Assembly (NCBI RefSeq): GCF_000972845.2
Contig: NC_040016.1
Coordinates: 18,874,098 to 18,938,097 of the forward strand
Direction of reading: 5' to 3'
Origin: Larimichthys crocea
Lineage: Eukaryota; Chordata; Actinopteri; Sciaenidae
Length of the DNA: 64,000 nt
Below, piece after piece: positions 26,174 to 39,709 of this stretch. Within the stretch, counting starts at the first letter, position 1. Every line of letters begins with the position of its first letter. The notes under the pieces are model-generated. The model was given only the letters and a program-made list of their open reading frames with translations. It was not told the origin of the DNA and did no database searches. The position numbers and the translations under genes were made by a program.

Positions 26174-27755
26174 CTGCTCATGTGTGTAAGGTGTGAGTGT
26201 GCATGTATTACTCTGCTAAAGAGAGCTGCACACACACTCTCGCTGCTTTCTGATGTTTCTGGAGTGGAGTTTTATTTCCCGGTGCGAACAGCCTGGTTAA
26301 AAGCTTAAAACCTGTGACAGCAGCGAGCAGCGACTGACTGACATGAGCCAACGTGCCACAGTACGAAGTCCATTAGCAAAAAACCGACCCTGTTTTATTC
26401 CATTCACCTCGCTTCGAAGTCGCCACACTCCAGATTTGATCTCTTAATAATGACGCGTATGTGTTATATCTTTGCAGAAGTTTGTTCCATCGATTCTGAC
26501 TTTGATGACTTTTTAAACGCGCGGCGCAGACAGCCGCTGCCACTGGAAATGTGTGCACGTTATTAAACTTGCCATTAACTTGTTGAGGAGTCTTATTTCA
26601 CCACATTTACTTGTTTGTAAAAAATAACACAGACGTTAAACTTAATTTCCAGTGTTGGAAATACCTTCAAGAGCAAACCAAAAAGTATTACTCACTGGAT
26701 AAGTGGTGGTGACTGGACTGCTTTTTATTTGCCTTTCACAATGTCATTCGGTCTATTATGCTGCATTTCGAAATGCAACTGTGACTTAAGTGTTCCAGTA
26801 TAAACTCATAATCATCCCATTGAACTGTATACTCGTGTAACGCTGGGAAATCATACCATATTTGGCACAAAGAAAAACACATTATTTCCAGAGTAGCTCC
26901 AAAGATTTCAGCTTAGCTGGCCGATCTTGTTGCAGCTTCATCTTCATCGACTCATTTCTGGCCTTTTGAGACCAAATTTGATTAAAAAAAACAGGGAGAG
27001 AAAGGAGAGAGGACATTCAGTGAAGGGCCGCAGGTCAGAATCCAGGAAGGTTTCTGCAGCCAACCCTCGAGGAGCTGCTCGTGGTTGCAGGTTTTTGCAT
27101 GTACCCATAGGACCCAGCCCTGGGCTGCTGCAGCAAGGCCTGAACCTCCAACCAGGTGAGCTGACATCTTCATATTCCACTAAATCTGTTGTGAGTTGTT
27201 GTGAAATGACATGTTTTATTTTTTCAGACACATATTTCACAGTGTTTGTTTTTTTGTTTTTTTTAAACTTTGGTGTCTCCTAGCAGTTGGCAGCTCTTAG
27301 GTCAAATGATGACACTTGAGCCTGATCCATTTGCTGATTAAGACCACAAGAAGGTGAAAGATGTGGAAAAAAAAGCTATGAAGTAGTAGACCTTGGAGTT
27401 GGAGACACAAAAACACTAAATCGTGGAACTTCTAGCGAGATAAAAAGTCAGATATTTCCTTCAGGTTTTTGGTAAAGACCAAAAAACAGAGCTAAGTGAA
27501 GGCGAGATATTAAACACTGGACTATCTGAGGTCACAAACACAGCTCCAGGTGAACGATGCTGGATGTGTAAATGACAATGACATTTCGCATGTCGCAGGT
27601 TTAATAAAAAATACTTTCCTTACGTGTCCTTAAATGAGCGAAACAGCCGCCCTCTGGGTTACCACAGCCGGTAAATGTCAGCACAATGTCAAATATCAAT
27701 CATGATATTTCACCTTTAGCAGAGGAAAAAGCTTTATTTGATTTATAGTTTAGTA
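25742..27755. other. Gene-free stretch
   Basis: It holds a CCCT-rich run (25935-25976), a GT array (26141-26170) and a possible degenerate SINE (26985-27165). No coding sequence is recognised. Confidence 0.6.
26985..27165 (-). mobile_element. Possible degenerate SINE
   Basis: GGACATTCAGTGAAGGGCC, GCAGGTCAGAATCC and GCTGCAGCAAGGCCTGAACC echo the minus-strand pattern of fish tRNA SINEs (ACATGCAGCAAAGGGCCGC, GCTGCGGCAAGGACTGAACC). The match is loose. Confidence 0.3.
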
Positions 27756-28166
27756 CAGGGTTCTTCAGCTTTTTCTTTTCCAGCCCAAGGACCCCTTGAA
27801 TGAGAGACAAACAGAACAGGGACCCTCATATATTTTTTGTTTTTAAGCCTGGCCTACAATAACTTTTATATTTACTATATTCACCTTATTAACTGTGACA
27901 AATGTATCCATTCTGCTTCACTTCATCAACATATATAACTAGTTAAGTTATTAATTTATGTTCATTTCACAAAGAACTGCTTTGTTGTTCCACCCAACAC
28001 CTTTCCTCACCTTTTTTTTTCTTTTCCCATAGCTGCTGGTCATGTTACAGTATCATCATATCATTTTTGTTATATTTTTTTTAATTCTCACTTTTTATTT
28101 TGCTGAAGATTGGCGGATCCCCTGCAGTACCTCCGCAGACCCCCTGGGGGTCACGGAGTATCAAAC
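27756..28166. mobile_element. hAT-like MITE with perfect 8-bp target duplication
   Basis: It is flanked by GTTTAGTA at 27748-27755 and 28167-28174. The left end CAGGGTTCTTCAGC, then CCAAGGACCCC, and on the right GACCCCCTGGGGGTCACGGA are typical of a fish hAT family. The expected right terminus (GAAGAACCCTG) is missing or altered. Confidence 0.65.
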
Positions 28167-28515
28167 GTTTAGTATCAAGGCGTCAACCTGTGTGAAACAG
28201 GTGAACCGTGCAGCCTCACAATTAAACAATTAAACAACCGGAAGAGTTGGCTTGATTTCCAGTGCTGCTGATGACATGATCACCGGGGTTTGACCAGCAG
28301 CAGCTGGAGCTCTGTCAGCAACAACAACAACAACAAAAAGAAAAACGCGTTATGGATGATTCATCTGCATGAAAAAGGAAGAGAACAGACCAAGGCGTCA
28401 AATAATGTGAGTCAAAAAAAACCCTCCGTCTGTTTGTCTCGTTGTTTGCTGATGTGTTTACTGCTGTGTGCAAACCTCAGGCCGTGTCATGCAGCCCACA
28501 GCAGACTGTCTGCCA

Positions 28516-28560
<45 letters not shown>

Positions 28561-28697
28561 TGGATTCACTGCTTGCTCACTTACCTGTTGGTGGTGTGTG
28601 ATTTGTCTGCAGCTGAGTCCCTCCTGAGTCTGTCTTTGTTTTTAAGCTGTGCTGCACATTGAGTTTAAGACTGTGTAGGCTGTTTTTGTGTGTTAGT
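28167..28697. other. Spacer between hAT-like elements
   Basis: It holds a CAA run near 28316-28336 and an AC array at 28517-28556. No gene is seen. Confidence 0.6.
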
Positions 28698-29466
28698 CAG
28701 GGGTCCCCAAACTTTTTTCAGTGCGGGCCACATCAACATGCCTTACTGTGATGGGGGGCCGGGGTCAGTCGATAACCGGAAATGATATCAGTCCCACCAG
28801 GATTTCGCGGGCCTTTTTTGAAATAGTTGCGGCCTAAATGCCTGATGTTGCATGAGGTTAGTGTTGCCGTGCTTTTTACATTTTTGTTGCTATTTTGTTG
28901 CGGGAGGAAGTGAAAGTTGCGTTAAGTTGCGATTTGACAGTTGCGGAGAGGTCCATGGCCCCGGGAAGCGGCGAGGTCCGGGCAGGAGGGCGCTGTAAAG
29001 CTCGCAGCCGGAGCCGTGAGCCACCTTTGCCCCCGAGCCTTTCCAAGCCGACCCAGAGCCGGTCGTGGTGCACCGCAGCGGAAGAAATGCTCCTGGCGGA
29101 GGCCAGCCAGTGCCGGGGAGAGGTCCCACGAGGGGATCCTCCCGCACTGTACAGCCGTCCCTGACCCGCCGAGTTGAATCCCCCGGGCAGACTGCGCAGA
29201 AGTTGATCACGAGCAAAGTCACGTCAGAATATACCATTGTGTGAAGGGATGAAAATTAGCTAGTACTGCAAATAGTTCGTAAATAAGGTAGATTTTAATT
29301 AGAATGCCAAGCTTAATCATTAAGTGTGGATATTTTATAATAGGAAAATGCAATTTTGAAAAATAGGCCATGTTTAGATTAGGATTGTTTGGGATCATTA
29401 AGTGGGCCACTCCAAGTGTTTAGGCGGGCCGGATGTGGCCCGCGGGCCGTAGTTTGGAGACCCCTG
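28698..29466. mobile_element. hAT-like MITE, 769 bp
   Basis: The left end CAGGGGTCCCCAAACTTTTT and right end (reverse) CAGGGGTCTCCAAACTACGG are terminal inverted repeats. GTGTTAGT (28690-28697) and GTGTAAGT (29467-29474) flank it, an 8-bp duplication with one mismatch. Inner GCGGGCC/GGCCCGC motifs are paired. Open frames near 28.9-29.2 kb do not resemble a transposase. Confidence 0.85.
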
Positions 29467-30395
29467 GTGTAAGTCATGTATCTGATACATGCAATGCTAC
29501 TTTTGAACAGAAATACACTCGTGTATCCGAGTACAAGCTTTGTACTACAGTAAGAGAATAAGCAGGACACCTGTGTGTGTGTGTGTGTGATATGTGAACT
29601 GTTTCCAGTCCATCAGACACACTAATACAACAGCCCTGCAATAAATCCTCTCTTAATAAAGATTATAATGATCAGTTTTTTGTTTGGACCCTTTTGAAAG
29701 AGGTGTTGATTCAACGTTCGGAGGTTATTTTGGCAGCTGTGGTTTTGCGGTGCCCTCACTGTAAAGTATGATGCATCATATTGACAGCTGTTTCTAATAT
29801 TATGTCAAAACTATTTATATCAGGGGGAGGGAGAGTCTCTCAGCGTAAAGCAGTACAGTTCGACAGCACTGTAAATCGACCCTGGAGTTGAGTCAACAGC
29901 ACTCTTAAACAGTTTCAACACAAACTCAAAAGTATAACCTTCATGAAGTTAGGATTTATTTAATGGCTGGCTTAGTTTTGCCTAACTGTATCTAATAAAC
30001 TCTCAGCTGTTAATGTGCTTTGTTGCATTGCTCTGTCGGTCTTTTGTTGGCCAAGTGACCCATTGTCCTACTTTCTACCTTATTTCTTTAGCTGACCCGT
30101 GTGACTCGGCTTCTGAACCTCTCTGCTGCTGAAATGAGCCTTTAGTTTCAGAGTTAATATAACTTGCCCCTCTAAAAGAAGAAGCTGACCCCGGTCCGCT
30201 GCACGTGGTTCAACGTGGGCTTAGAATCACGATCTCTTTTTTTTGTCTGAATCTAACATCAGGAAATGTATTTATGTCTCCTGATTTGAAAGGCACTGGC
30301 AACGAGAGGGTCAGAGAATTAAACACGTGAGAGTATCTGTATTGTTAGAACTCGTAGATATCGTGGTTATTGCAGGATAAAACAGACATAGTAAG
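29467..30395. other. Spacer between hAT-like elements
   Basis: No gene or repeat beyond a short GT run near 29573-29589. Confidence 0.6.
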
Positions 30396-31115
30396 TAGAG
30401 ATGTAACGATACACTCAACTCACGACTCGATTCGAGTCACGATGTTTTTGTTCACAATACGATTTTTTTCACGATTTCGTTTTTATCAAAATGAGCTATA
30501 GACAAATTTTGACCAAATAAAATGATCTTTTTATTTGTAGGAAAAAAAATCTTTCTTTACAGAAACTCTCAAACAGTTTGTGTTCTCTTATAAAAAGTGC
30601 AACTTACATCTTAAACAACAAAGTACATGACAAATATCTGCTTTCTTTAGAAACACTCTCACAGTAAACTGCTGCTGTTACTTTGCTTCTCACTGTGGTG
30701 GCGGCTGATATGCTGCTGCACGTTGCTCGTGTTGCTGCTATATGTTGCAGTCTCTTGCAACATTTACATACATATTTGTGTATATAGGAAATCCAAGAAG
30801 CCGCCACACAGGTGATTTCAAATTGCTCGGTGCGTCCTCTATTTCAAAGATATTTTCTACCGTCGCCATGTCTTCCCTCGCTCTGTGCTCCGTACGTGAC
30901 TTGACGCCTGACGTTGAACAAATGAATCCACCGACCAGTGACTTTTTTTAAGATGACGTAACCTATTTCTAATTTTAAAAAAAGACGAAAAAGAACATAT
31001 CCTACTTCTCTCGCATTCGACAAGAATTGCGATTCATTTTTTCTGTCAACCGGTGCGAATCGTCACGCATCTGTACCGATTTTTAATCGTGTCACGATGC
31101 ATCGTTACATCCCTA
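30396..31115. mobile_element. hAT-like MITE, 720 bp
   Basis: The ends TAGAGATGTAACGAT and (reverse) TAGGGATGTAACGAT match at 14 of 15 bases. The flanks ATAGTAAG (30388-30395) and ATAGTACG (31116-31123) form an 8-bp duplication with one mismatch. Subterminal CACGAT/TCACGA motifs are repeated at both ends. There is no transposase frame. Confidence 0.87.
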
Positions 31116-31317
31116 ATAGTACGTTTTCTTCCTGATATAGAAGAAGCTTCATATACTGAAAGGCATCCTCTTAAATCTCTAATGCATGTGTGTGTGTGTA
31201 TGCATGCAGCACAGACTAGTAAGCTTAAACAAAACATGTGTGCTACGTGTTATTCAGTCACTCCTGCTTATTGCATGTGTTTTGTTGATTTGATTATTTC
31301 CTGTGTGTTTGTTCGTG

Positions 31318-31320
<3 letters not shown>

Positions 31321-31358
<38 letters not shown>
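31321..31358. repeat. (GT)n microsatellite
   Basis: A pure GT run of 38 bp. Confidence 0.95.
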
Positions 31359-31360
<2 letters not shown>

Positions 31361-32559
31361 ATTGCTCTCAGACTAAGCCATCACTGCACCCCCCTCATCA
31401 GGCCCGACAGGTGTTATTACATTGAAATGAGAGCAGTGATGTATGCATCTGTAATGTGGACCTGTCCTCTTCTGCTTGATGGAACCTGACGCTTCTCATT
31501 ATCGTGACGCGTCTGAGAAAAGAACAAAGCGGCCGACGCTCTGGCCTGAAGTGGAAGCTCATGAGGCTCCATGAGGCGTCCTGAAGCACATTTCGCTCAA
31601 GATGTTGACGGAAAGTGACACATCGCATTTTAAAAATCTTTCAAAGCTCTAACAAATCTGGTGTCACTTCTATTTAGTGCAGGGAAAAAAATGACGTATA
31701 TTTCATGATTTAGACTCGGGGATGTTAAAGTTCTTCAGAAGAGAGTGAAATAATAGTTAAAAAATAGTGCATTTTAATTAGATCTGACTTTGAAAACAGT
31801 GTCGGTGCCAGGTACTTCTATCAACAACAGCATCTATAAACAGAAGAGACCAGTTAAAACATACATCGTTGATTCATAGATGGTCTTTGGCAACAGCTGT
31901 AACGGAATAAAAAATCAATCACCGACCCCTCGTCTTGATGTCAAAACAGAGACAGAAAACAATTACAGCAGCTCCTCTTCTCCTCCGTGGAGAAACATCT
32001 CGACTACTAACAGCCAAATCTGGTGCTCTTGTTTTCCTTTGCAAAGTTCTCCTCTTTGCACACACACCTTGAAAACACACTCTTTATCCGGTTCACACGC
32101 CTCGGTGACTTTGATTTGTAAAAAACCACAGCGCTCTCTTGTGTTCTTCGCTGTTCATTAATGAAGAATTTGATATGTTGTTGTTGGTCGGTCGGTTGGT
32201 TTTTGTGCCACAGAGACGCGAGAACGAGCTGGTTTTTTTTTTTGTTTCCCGCAAGTTTGACTGCTGCGCCTCTGCGATCGCGCACAATGAGAAGTGATGA
32301 AATAAAAGACACATAAAGAGAGGCCTTTGTTACACAGAGAAAGGAAAGAGAGAGAGAATGGGATAAAAGAAACAACAAACTAATACAACCTATACAAGGC
32401 AGCGCTCGTTTTTATCCTGGGGACGTTTGGCCCTGGGAAGAGGGTCACTATCTCTTACCTCCACTATTTATTGTTCTACTTTGTCATTTTACTCTATCTA
32501 CTCGTTGAATTTTGTCATTCCTCTCCGTGAAACGTCTTTGTTGTTATCGCCTTTCTTGA

Positions 32560-32720
32560 TTTGTGACGTCTTTGACTCGGCACATAAAATCAACAGGCCG
32601 GCGGTGTCTATCTTCAAACATGCCTCGCAAACGCCACGCGGTCGCATCCAACGCGCTGTTTGAATTATGCAGTGTGCATAAGCACGCCCGCGCACTTTAT
32701 CTCCACTTATCTGTGAACAG
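32560..32720. promoter_or_regulatory. CNE-like island with POU-type palindrome and GATA sites
   Basis: A perfect inverted repeat TTATGCA-GTG-TGCATAA (32665-32681) is followed by two TTATCT (WGATAR) sites in CTTTATCTCCACTTATCTG. The island is CpG-rich relative to its surroundings. Its enhancer role is inferred. Confidence 0.35.
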
Positions 32721-35408
32721 CTAAACACTCTTGATTGCCAAACCAGAATCATGTTCAACTCTGCCCGAACATCTGTCCCATTTGAATTCAGGCCAACTGA
32801 CTTTATTCACAGCAAAACAGATGTCACACCACGTCTTTGAAGCTTTAGTTGTGGAGGGATGTAGCAAAAATATATATATATATATAATATATATATATAT
32901 CTCAAGAGACAAGTATTTGTCATGTGATCTGAAATCATGCTTCCCTAATGTGAACCAGCAGCTGCATTTGTAGTGATCTGCCTCCACAGTATTAGCCTGT
33001 ACAGAATAGGATGATGATGGCGCAGTGCTATAATCTCACAAGGTTACTCGTTGAAAAAACCTTTACACTCTATAGAAATGTGTTCGCCGTTAGAAAAAGA
33101 GGACAAGAAACGTCGTTATCACTCGGAAATAAATTAATTTCAATTGAATCTCGCTCAGATCTCAATCGAAAGTGAATGAGACGCCGGGGCCCCCATTCAC
33201 AGAAATTGGTGTTAGTGTGGCTGCTCCCTGGTTTGTGCAGGTATGACCCATCCTCTCTGCACAGGGACGTGTGCTCTCTCTCTCCTCCTCCACCTCTACT
33301 CCCTTGATGCCTATTGATGAAGCTGCTTTCATTTTTCGTTGAACATTGCCACTTGAATGACACAGCAGAGAAGAGGCCGTACGCCACTCGCGCCACCGTT
33401 TTCTTTCAGAGACTTAAGAGCTGAACCTGCCAGCTCTGCGCCCCGAGCTTAAGTATCCGTGTGTTCTGTAATTATCTTAACTCAAACCGTTATTTTCTTA
33501 AACACTTTAGCGCTCCATCAGCGCACCAGAACTCTACACATTGTTGAAATGAACTCGTTTTATATCGCAAATGTGCATTTTGCGAGACATTGCAGATAGA
33601 GTTCAAGAGCGAGACTATAAATATTCTGAATCGAGGATTTTGATTAATAGCCACAGTGTCATTGCATCCAAGGCACTGCTGAGCTCTATAAGACCTGATA
33701 CACAGAGTATGAGGACACATTGCTTCAAAGCAAAGCTCTGCTGTGCCCATTGCTCGGGGTAAGTGGCCAATTCTGATCAGATGGAGGACTTCTCTTATGG
33801 TTACATAATGGACAGCACTCAAGTAAACATTTCAAGCAACACTTTGGAGTAAAGTTTTTCGCCTTGGCAATACATTGCGAGCGCGGGCGCGTTTGCTGTT
33901 TCCCTTCGGAGACGGGCTCTGGTGAATCGCATGAAAGGACAGCTCAAGTGTATTAGCGAATAAAGTATACACGTTTTATTACCCTTCATCCCTTTATCTG
34001 TCGATGTGAAAAGGGTCTATTCACTCGGCTGGGCTTATGCAGTGCACGAACAAGCAGCCGGTCCCGCGTGTGCTGGCTGAGTTTGTCCATGTTCGCTCCA
34101 ACAATTGAGAGGGACAAAGGTGAACCAACTGATTTGTTGCAGTCACTAAAATAATAGAGCAATTTCTTTCCTTAATGCTCATGGTCTGCTGTTGACTCAC
34201 ACACACACACACACACACGCAGACGGCCAGGTCTGCTGAGAACAGCCTGTTCGCTCAAATCGTCCTCAAACAATGAAGTGCTGAACAGATCACATCAATC
34301 TCTCTCAAGAGAAATATTAGTTTCCCCCACCTTACTTCCCCCACCCACACATACTGGAGGAGGCTGAAGAGTTGCGTATGTGTTTTTGTGGCTGCGTTTT
34401 AGCCTCTGTGTGTGTGTGTGTGTGTGTGACAGTGTGCAGCGAGCTAGACAGTGGAAAAAAGAGAAACATTTTCAGCTTGTCTCAAATTTACCTCGAGTCC
34501 CCCGCGAGGCTTATACAACAGGCGAAAAAATAGTCGGTGAGATTCCACTGCCATGACCGTCCCGCCGAGACATAAAACAACCTCTAACTGGCAACTCACT
34601 GCACATCAATTACACCTTTATTTGTTGGCTGGAGGTAAAAGTAGGAAAGGGGGCCTTATTTTCACAGCAGCTTAAAAAGGGATTTTTTTTTTTACTGCGA
34701 TAGGAGTGCAATGATTTATATTTTTTCTGCTTTAATAGCAGCAGCATCATCCTAAAAAATGTACTTAACAGCGAGCACGTCGTACGCTCTCACCGTTGAA
34801 TGCCACTTTAATCGTTCCGGGGTGTTACGTGAGAAGTTTTTTTAATATCAGAATTAGAAATTAGATTTGAAAATTTGAAAAAGGAGACGGGAGAGGTACG
34901 GGTTTAAAGAAGTTTCTCTTTTTTTGTGCAGTTTTTTTTTTTCTTCCAGCTTTTAAGAAAGGCGTTCTCTCTCCCTGTCTCTCTCTCTCCCGCCCCCCCA
35001 CTAATCTCTGTATATTAGCTCTCAGGAAGGGGAAAGCTCTCTCGGTGTGTTCTGGCTGTTTTAATATCTGTCAGCTTCATCCTGTGCTCCATCCCTCTGC
35101 TTCCTCCTCTCTTATTTTGGCTCTCTGTTTCCTCCTGTCTTCATATTTCACTCCTTTGTTTGACTCCTCTGTCCCCGTCTCCGTTCACTCTATCGGTCCT
35201 CGTCACTTGACCGGCAGCGGACACAACTGCGTGTGCGCAGGCAAGAGTGTGTGTGTGTGTGTGTGCGTGGATTAGAGACGGATGATGAGGTCTGCGCTAT
35301 TTACCGCGTCGTCTTGGCATTCCTCATTTCGCCCAGTGCTTTTTGTCAGAGCGACCCAGGTTTCTTGACACTCCATATAAACACGCTGATTACAGCTAGA
35401 GCTATGGG

Positions 35409-35411
<3 letters not shown>

Positions 35412-35453
<42 letters not shown>
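35412..35453. repeat. (GT)n microsatellite
   Basis: A GT run of about 42 bp. Confidence 0.95.
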
Positions 35454-35456
<3 letters not shown>

Positions 35457-36779
35457 GAGACTGATGCCTAGTGTGCACCTGTGTTTAAGTGTTAACTCTG
35501 CAGCAACATCTTTCAGCAGGCCATCTATTCGTTTCCAAACAGCTTATGCGCACAGATACACATTTCTTCCAAGTTAAATTCCAAGAATGTCTAATTAACC
35601 AACATAAGACCGCATTAAAAAAAAAAATACACCCACCGACGTAGCACCCTTTGATATCCATTACTGTCTAGATTGAATTGAACCGACACATGCCCTTGGG
35701 ACATGCATTGGATAAGCGCATACTGAAACATTCTTTCAACTTAATCAAAACTAGTGAATCGAATGTTTCTCTCAGAAAACGAACTCGTGCTGTGCTGAGG
35801 ATTTCATATTATTATTATTATCACTCAAGTAGCTCATACTATGTAGTTCGTACAGCATTAAACATACTGTATGTCCATACTCACCTGATGAATTACATGC
35901 ACACCACCTCAAAAACTTTATTTCCAGAAACTCCGAGGTCAGGTTTACTATCTCTGAACTGAATTCATTGAATGATGAATGCAAACAGCGGGAATGTTTG
36001 CAGAGAAGGTTTTTGACTCTGTCGACCTCGCACACTTCACTGATCAAGTTTCTGTTGTATGTGCAACAGGCTGTCTGTCAGGTCAGTTCAACTCACATTT
36101 AATAGATATATTTATCAAATAATGTGCCAGAGTCTTTAGTGATATATCGCACATCATCCAACGTGGTTTGAAGATCTTGAGACCAATGCCAAGTTTAAAA
36201 ATCAAGTTTATTGAATCGCCATGCAATGAAGGACCTGCATTTAACTGCATGAGAATGTAAGCAATATAACAAGCGATATACTGTAAGCTTCTTCTCTCAG
36301 GCAGAGGTTAATGTTCCCTCATCCAGATCGTCCCTCCAGTCAACAGGTGAGAATGTGTCTGCATGCTGTGTTTGGTGTTAATTTTGCTTTTGATTGTTGC
36401 TGCTAAGCCACAAGTCATTTTATTTTTTTAATTCTCTTTTTTGGAAGAAAGTTAAATATATTTTTCATTTCCTGCTTTTTGTTTTTTTGTTTTTTAGTTG
36501 CCACGTTTTGTCCTTAAACTAAACCAGTCCCCCCAGTTCTTCAGTTCATTCTACACAGACTGTTGGAAATATAAAAAAAACCCACACACATACATCTTGT
36601 GTGACACAACACCTGTCCAACACTGCAGGTGTAGAAAGATGTGGTAAAGGTGTATCACTATTGTGCAACTGAACAACATTCATTCACAGTGTATAGAAAT
36701 TATTGTCATGTCCTTCTGAATCGAGCCCCAAAGGAACAATTGTGTACTGACCTCTGTTACCATCTTTGATCTTGTTACA

Positions 36780-36780
<1 letters not shown>

Positions 36781-36871
<91 letters not shown>
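36781..36871. repeat. (ATCT)22 tetranucleotide microsatellite
   Basis: A perfect ATCT array of 91 bp, a likely length-polymorphic marker. Confidence 0.98.
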
Positions 36872-38629
36872 GCCTTCACTAACTGTTTGCATGAACTCTG
36901 AGCATTTTCGTCTGCGCAGACACTAACACAAGGTCAGTTTTACACATGTGCAGTGAAGACCTTGCGCTTCGTTTCCTCTCCTCTGTTGTAGCACCACATC
37001 ACCACTGACACCCCGTCATTTTGTGGCCTTTGCGTATGACGACGGATCGTATAAATAAACATGAACGAGCGACTGAATTATCAAACTGTACAACTGTCTA
37101 ACACCAGGAACTATACTTTGCTATACACGCGCTATTCAAACAATAATCAGTGTTCACCGAGTGTTTAGGAAAGTGCGTTAGTAATCTGAAACTGATTATG
37201 TTTAACTTTCAGTAGCTGATTATGTTCTATAAGCAGTTATTGGTCAGCTCAGAGACATTTCTGGATTCATCCACCCGAACCTTTATATCACCTTGAATAA
37301 GTTTATGGCACACGTCTTCCTGTTTGCTGATGTTGGCAGAGCCGTAGCACACAGCAACTTCTTTATGAATCGGTTACATTCATAGACCATTGTCCATTTT
37401 TGCATATGTGCCGTGACTGTTGTACCCCTATTGAAATTCAGAGTGTTTTTTTTTTTTTTTGCTTCTGATTGTGAAACCTGAGAGGCCAAGGTGGAACTAA
37501 TTCTCTCAGCCTTGTTAGCGAAGGCTGCCGCACTTTTGTTTGCCGCAGAAATGTGTCTCTACGCTCTTCCCGAAGCTTGCCTCTTCTCATTTCTCTATTT
37601 GCTTTTATGTCTCAAGTACATTATTTTGTTATTATTATTAACCAAAAAAGCCGGGCTCCCTCGCTGTCGCACGCTTCCAGGAGTGCAGAAATTGAATATT
37701 GCATTTAAAAGTCAATTTCCACGATGGGATTACGCAAATCAGCCTCTCCGTGTTTCACCCCTGTGCTTCCATTCATCTCTCATTCATCCTCCTCCACCTT
37801 GATGCATCTCTTCATTTGCTCTGGTTTACTCTATTCATTTGAAGACATCTTTTTTCACGCTCAACAGCCCGACTCATGTTTTTCCCACTTTGCATTGTTA
37901 CGTTGCCCCCGGCCAACCCGTGTTTGTGTGTGTGTGTGTGTGTGTGTATGTGCATATACACATTTCTTGTCCAGGCCTTTTCAACCACAAAAAAAATAAG
38001 AATAAAAAAAGGAGAAAACTAAAAGCTATTACTCCTCTAAAAATGTAATGCTTTTGGTTCAATGCAATTTAACTATTAGAAGTGTGAGTTATTTATTTAT
38101 CTTTCTATATATTCATTTGTATTGAGAGAGGAGAAATTGGTGAAATTGTACCGGTGAAGTGAATTAGGAGAAGAACACACACATTAATACCCCACAGCCC
38201 CACATCACCCTGAGTCAACCTGTATTTCTGTCTCTGGAGAAACGTAGTCTGGGGAAGAATCCTATGCAGGCGTTGCTGAATTCTTGAAAACAGTTTTAAA
38301 AAAGTCGATGTAGTGGAGTTAAAATATTATCATACATTGTGTTCAGTATTTAGATTTGAGTGCACCTCCTGCCTCCAAGGCCTGTCCCTGACTAGTTCAG
38401 GCATTTGTTACATCATAAGACATAAAATATTTAAATTCCTTTCATTGTGTGTGTGTGAGAGAGTCTGTGTACATTTCTGAGTGAACAAATAATAGAGGCG
38501 GACACATCTTTTACTTTTCGTTTTTTCTCCGTGATTTTGGCTGCGGACGATAACTTGAAGGTGTTGTCGTAGTAACCTGAAGCTTGCAGCTAACGCCCTG
38601 CACACCAGACACGTTTAATCAGCGCTCAT

Positions 38630-38671
<42 letters not shown>

Positions 38672-39678
38672 GCAGAGAAAAGAGCAATCTTCAAGGAATG
38701 TTTAGAGGACGGGATTTTTGTTGCATTAAGTACTGAGTAATATTAAACATCGAAAAACTCCCAAAGAGTTCCCAGAGAGAAGAGTCTTCATAGGCCTTCC
38801 AAAAAAATAAAAAAAAATCTAATGATGATTAATGTTAATGTTATCAGGTAGCTTCAGAATGATATAATTAACTAATAGCACTCACTCTCTCTGATATTTG
38901 AACCTTAATCCTTGAAGCTTGAGTTTCCCTGGAACTCAAGGTGCAGAAGACCTTTTGATATGATCGACATGTGTGTGTTTAAAACAAAGGGTCTTATTGC
39001 CTTGAAGTGAAGAAATAACAGACAGGCGTTAGTGCCGAGATTGAACAGATGGCACGCTGCAGATGAATGGAAAACATACAGATTGAGAGCCTATTAATAC
39101 AGCCGTGAAAAAAACAACACCCATTGCAATATATATGTTATATTAATACAGGGGTTCTGCATGAAGTTTGTCATGTTTGCAAGAGATGAAATGTTTATTT
39201 TTCTTCCTTTTTACAGGGTTTATTTGTTTAATGTTTTTGTAGATCTATATCTTGATCGATTTAGAAATAGCACATTTGTGCAAAAACCTTGGATATTTGG
39301 ATCTAGTACGTAACCTGTCAAGCGATATCCTTCAACTGCGAAGTGAGCAAAATATGAAACTCTGGCCTCTCCTGTCCTCTGCCACCCTTCACCCTCCTCC
39401 TCCTCCTCCTCCTCCTCCTCCTCTCCTTGCTGCTTTCTTCATTTTCTGCACCTCTCCAGACGGCATCTCTCACCCGCTCCACTTTCCTCTCTGCTTGTTT
39501 ACAGTAAGCAGATCCGAGCAGGATGGTTTTACCTTTTATGGCCATTCTTTATCCACGGTAAAAGTGCACTAATACAACGGTATGTTACCCACCTCCCCCC
39601 TCCTTGTTCTGACCTCCCGGATGGGGTACCAGGGGTGGGTGGACTGTGTGCATGTTTGTGTGTGTCTCCATGTGTGTC

Positions 39679-39709
<31 letters not shown>

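Larger units (their letters stand above)
31124..36780. other. Gene-free stretch with CNE-like islands
   Basis: Dinucleotide arrays lie at 31321-31358, about 34201-34218 and 35412-35453, with a TA run at 32871-32901. CpG-richer or motif-rich non-repetitive islands lie near 32560-32720, 33560-33780 and 34490-34830. No exon is recognised. Confidence 0.55.

Noticed and set aside
28895..29164. Open frames inside the 28698-29466 element
   Set aside because: GC-rich transposon interior, open on several frames; no hAT transposase motif.
36781..36871. CRISPR-like regular repeat
   Set aside because: It is a pure ATCT tetranucleotide array without spacers.
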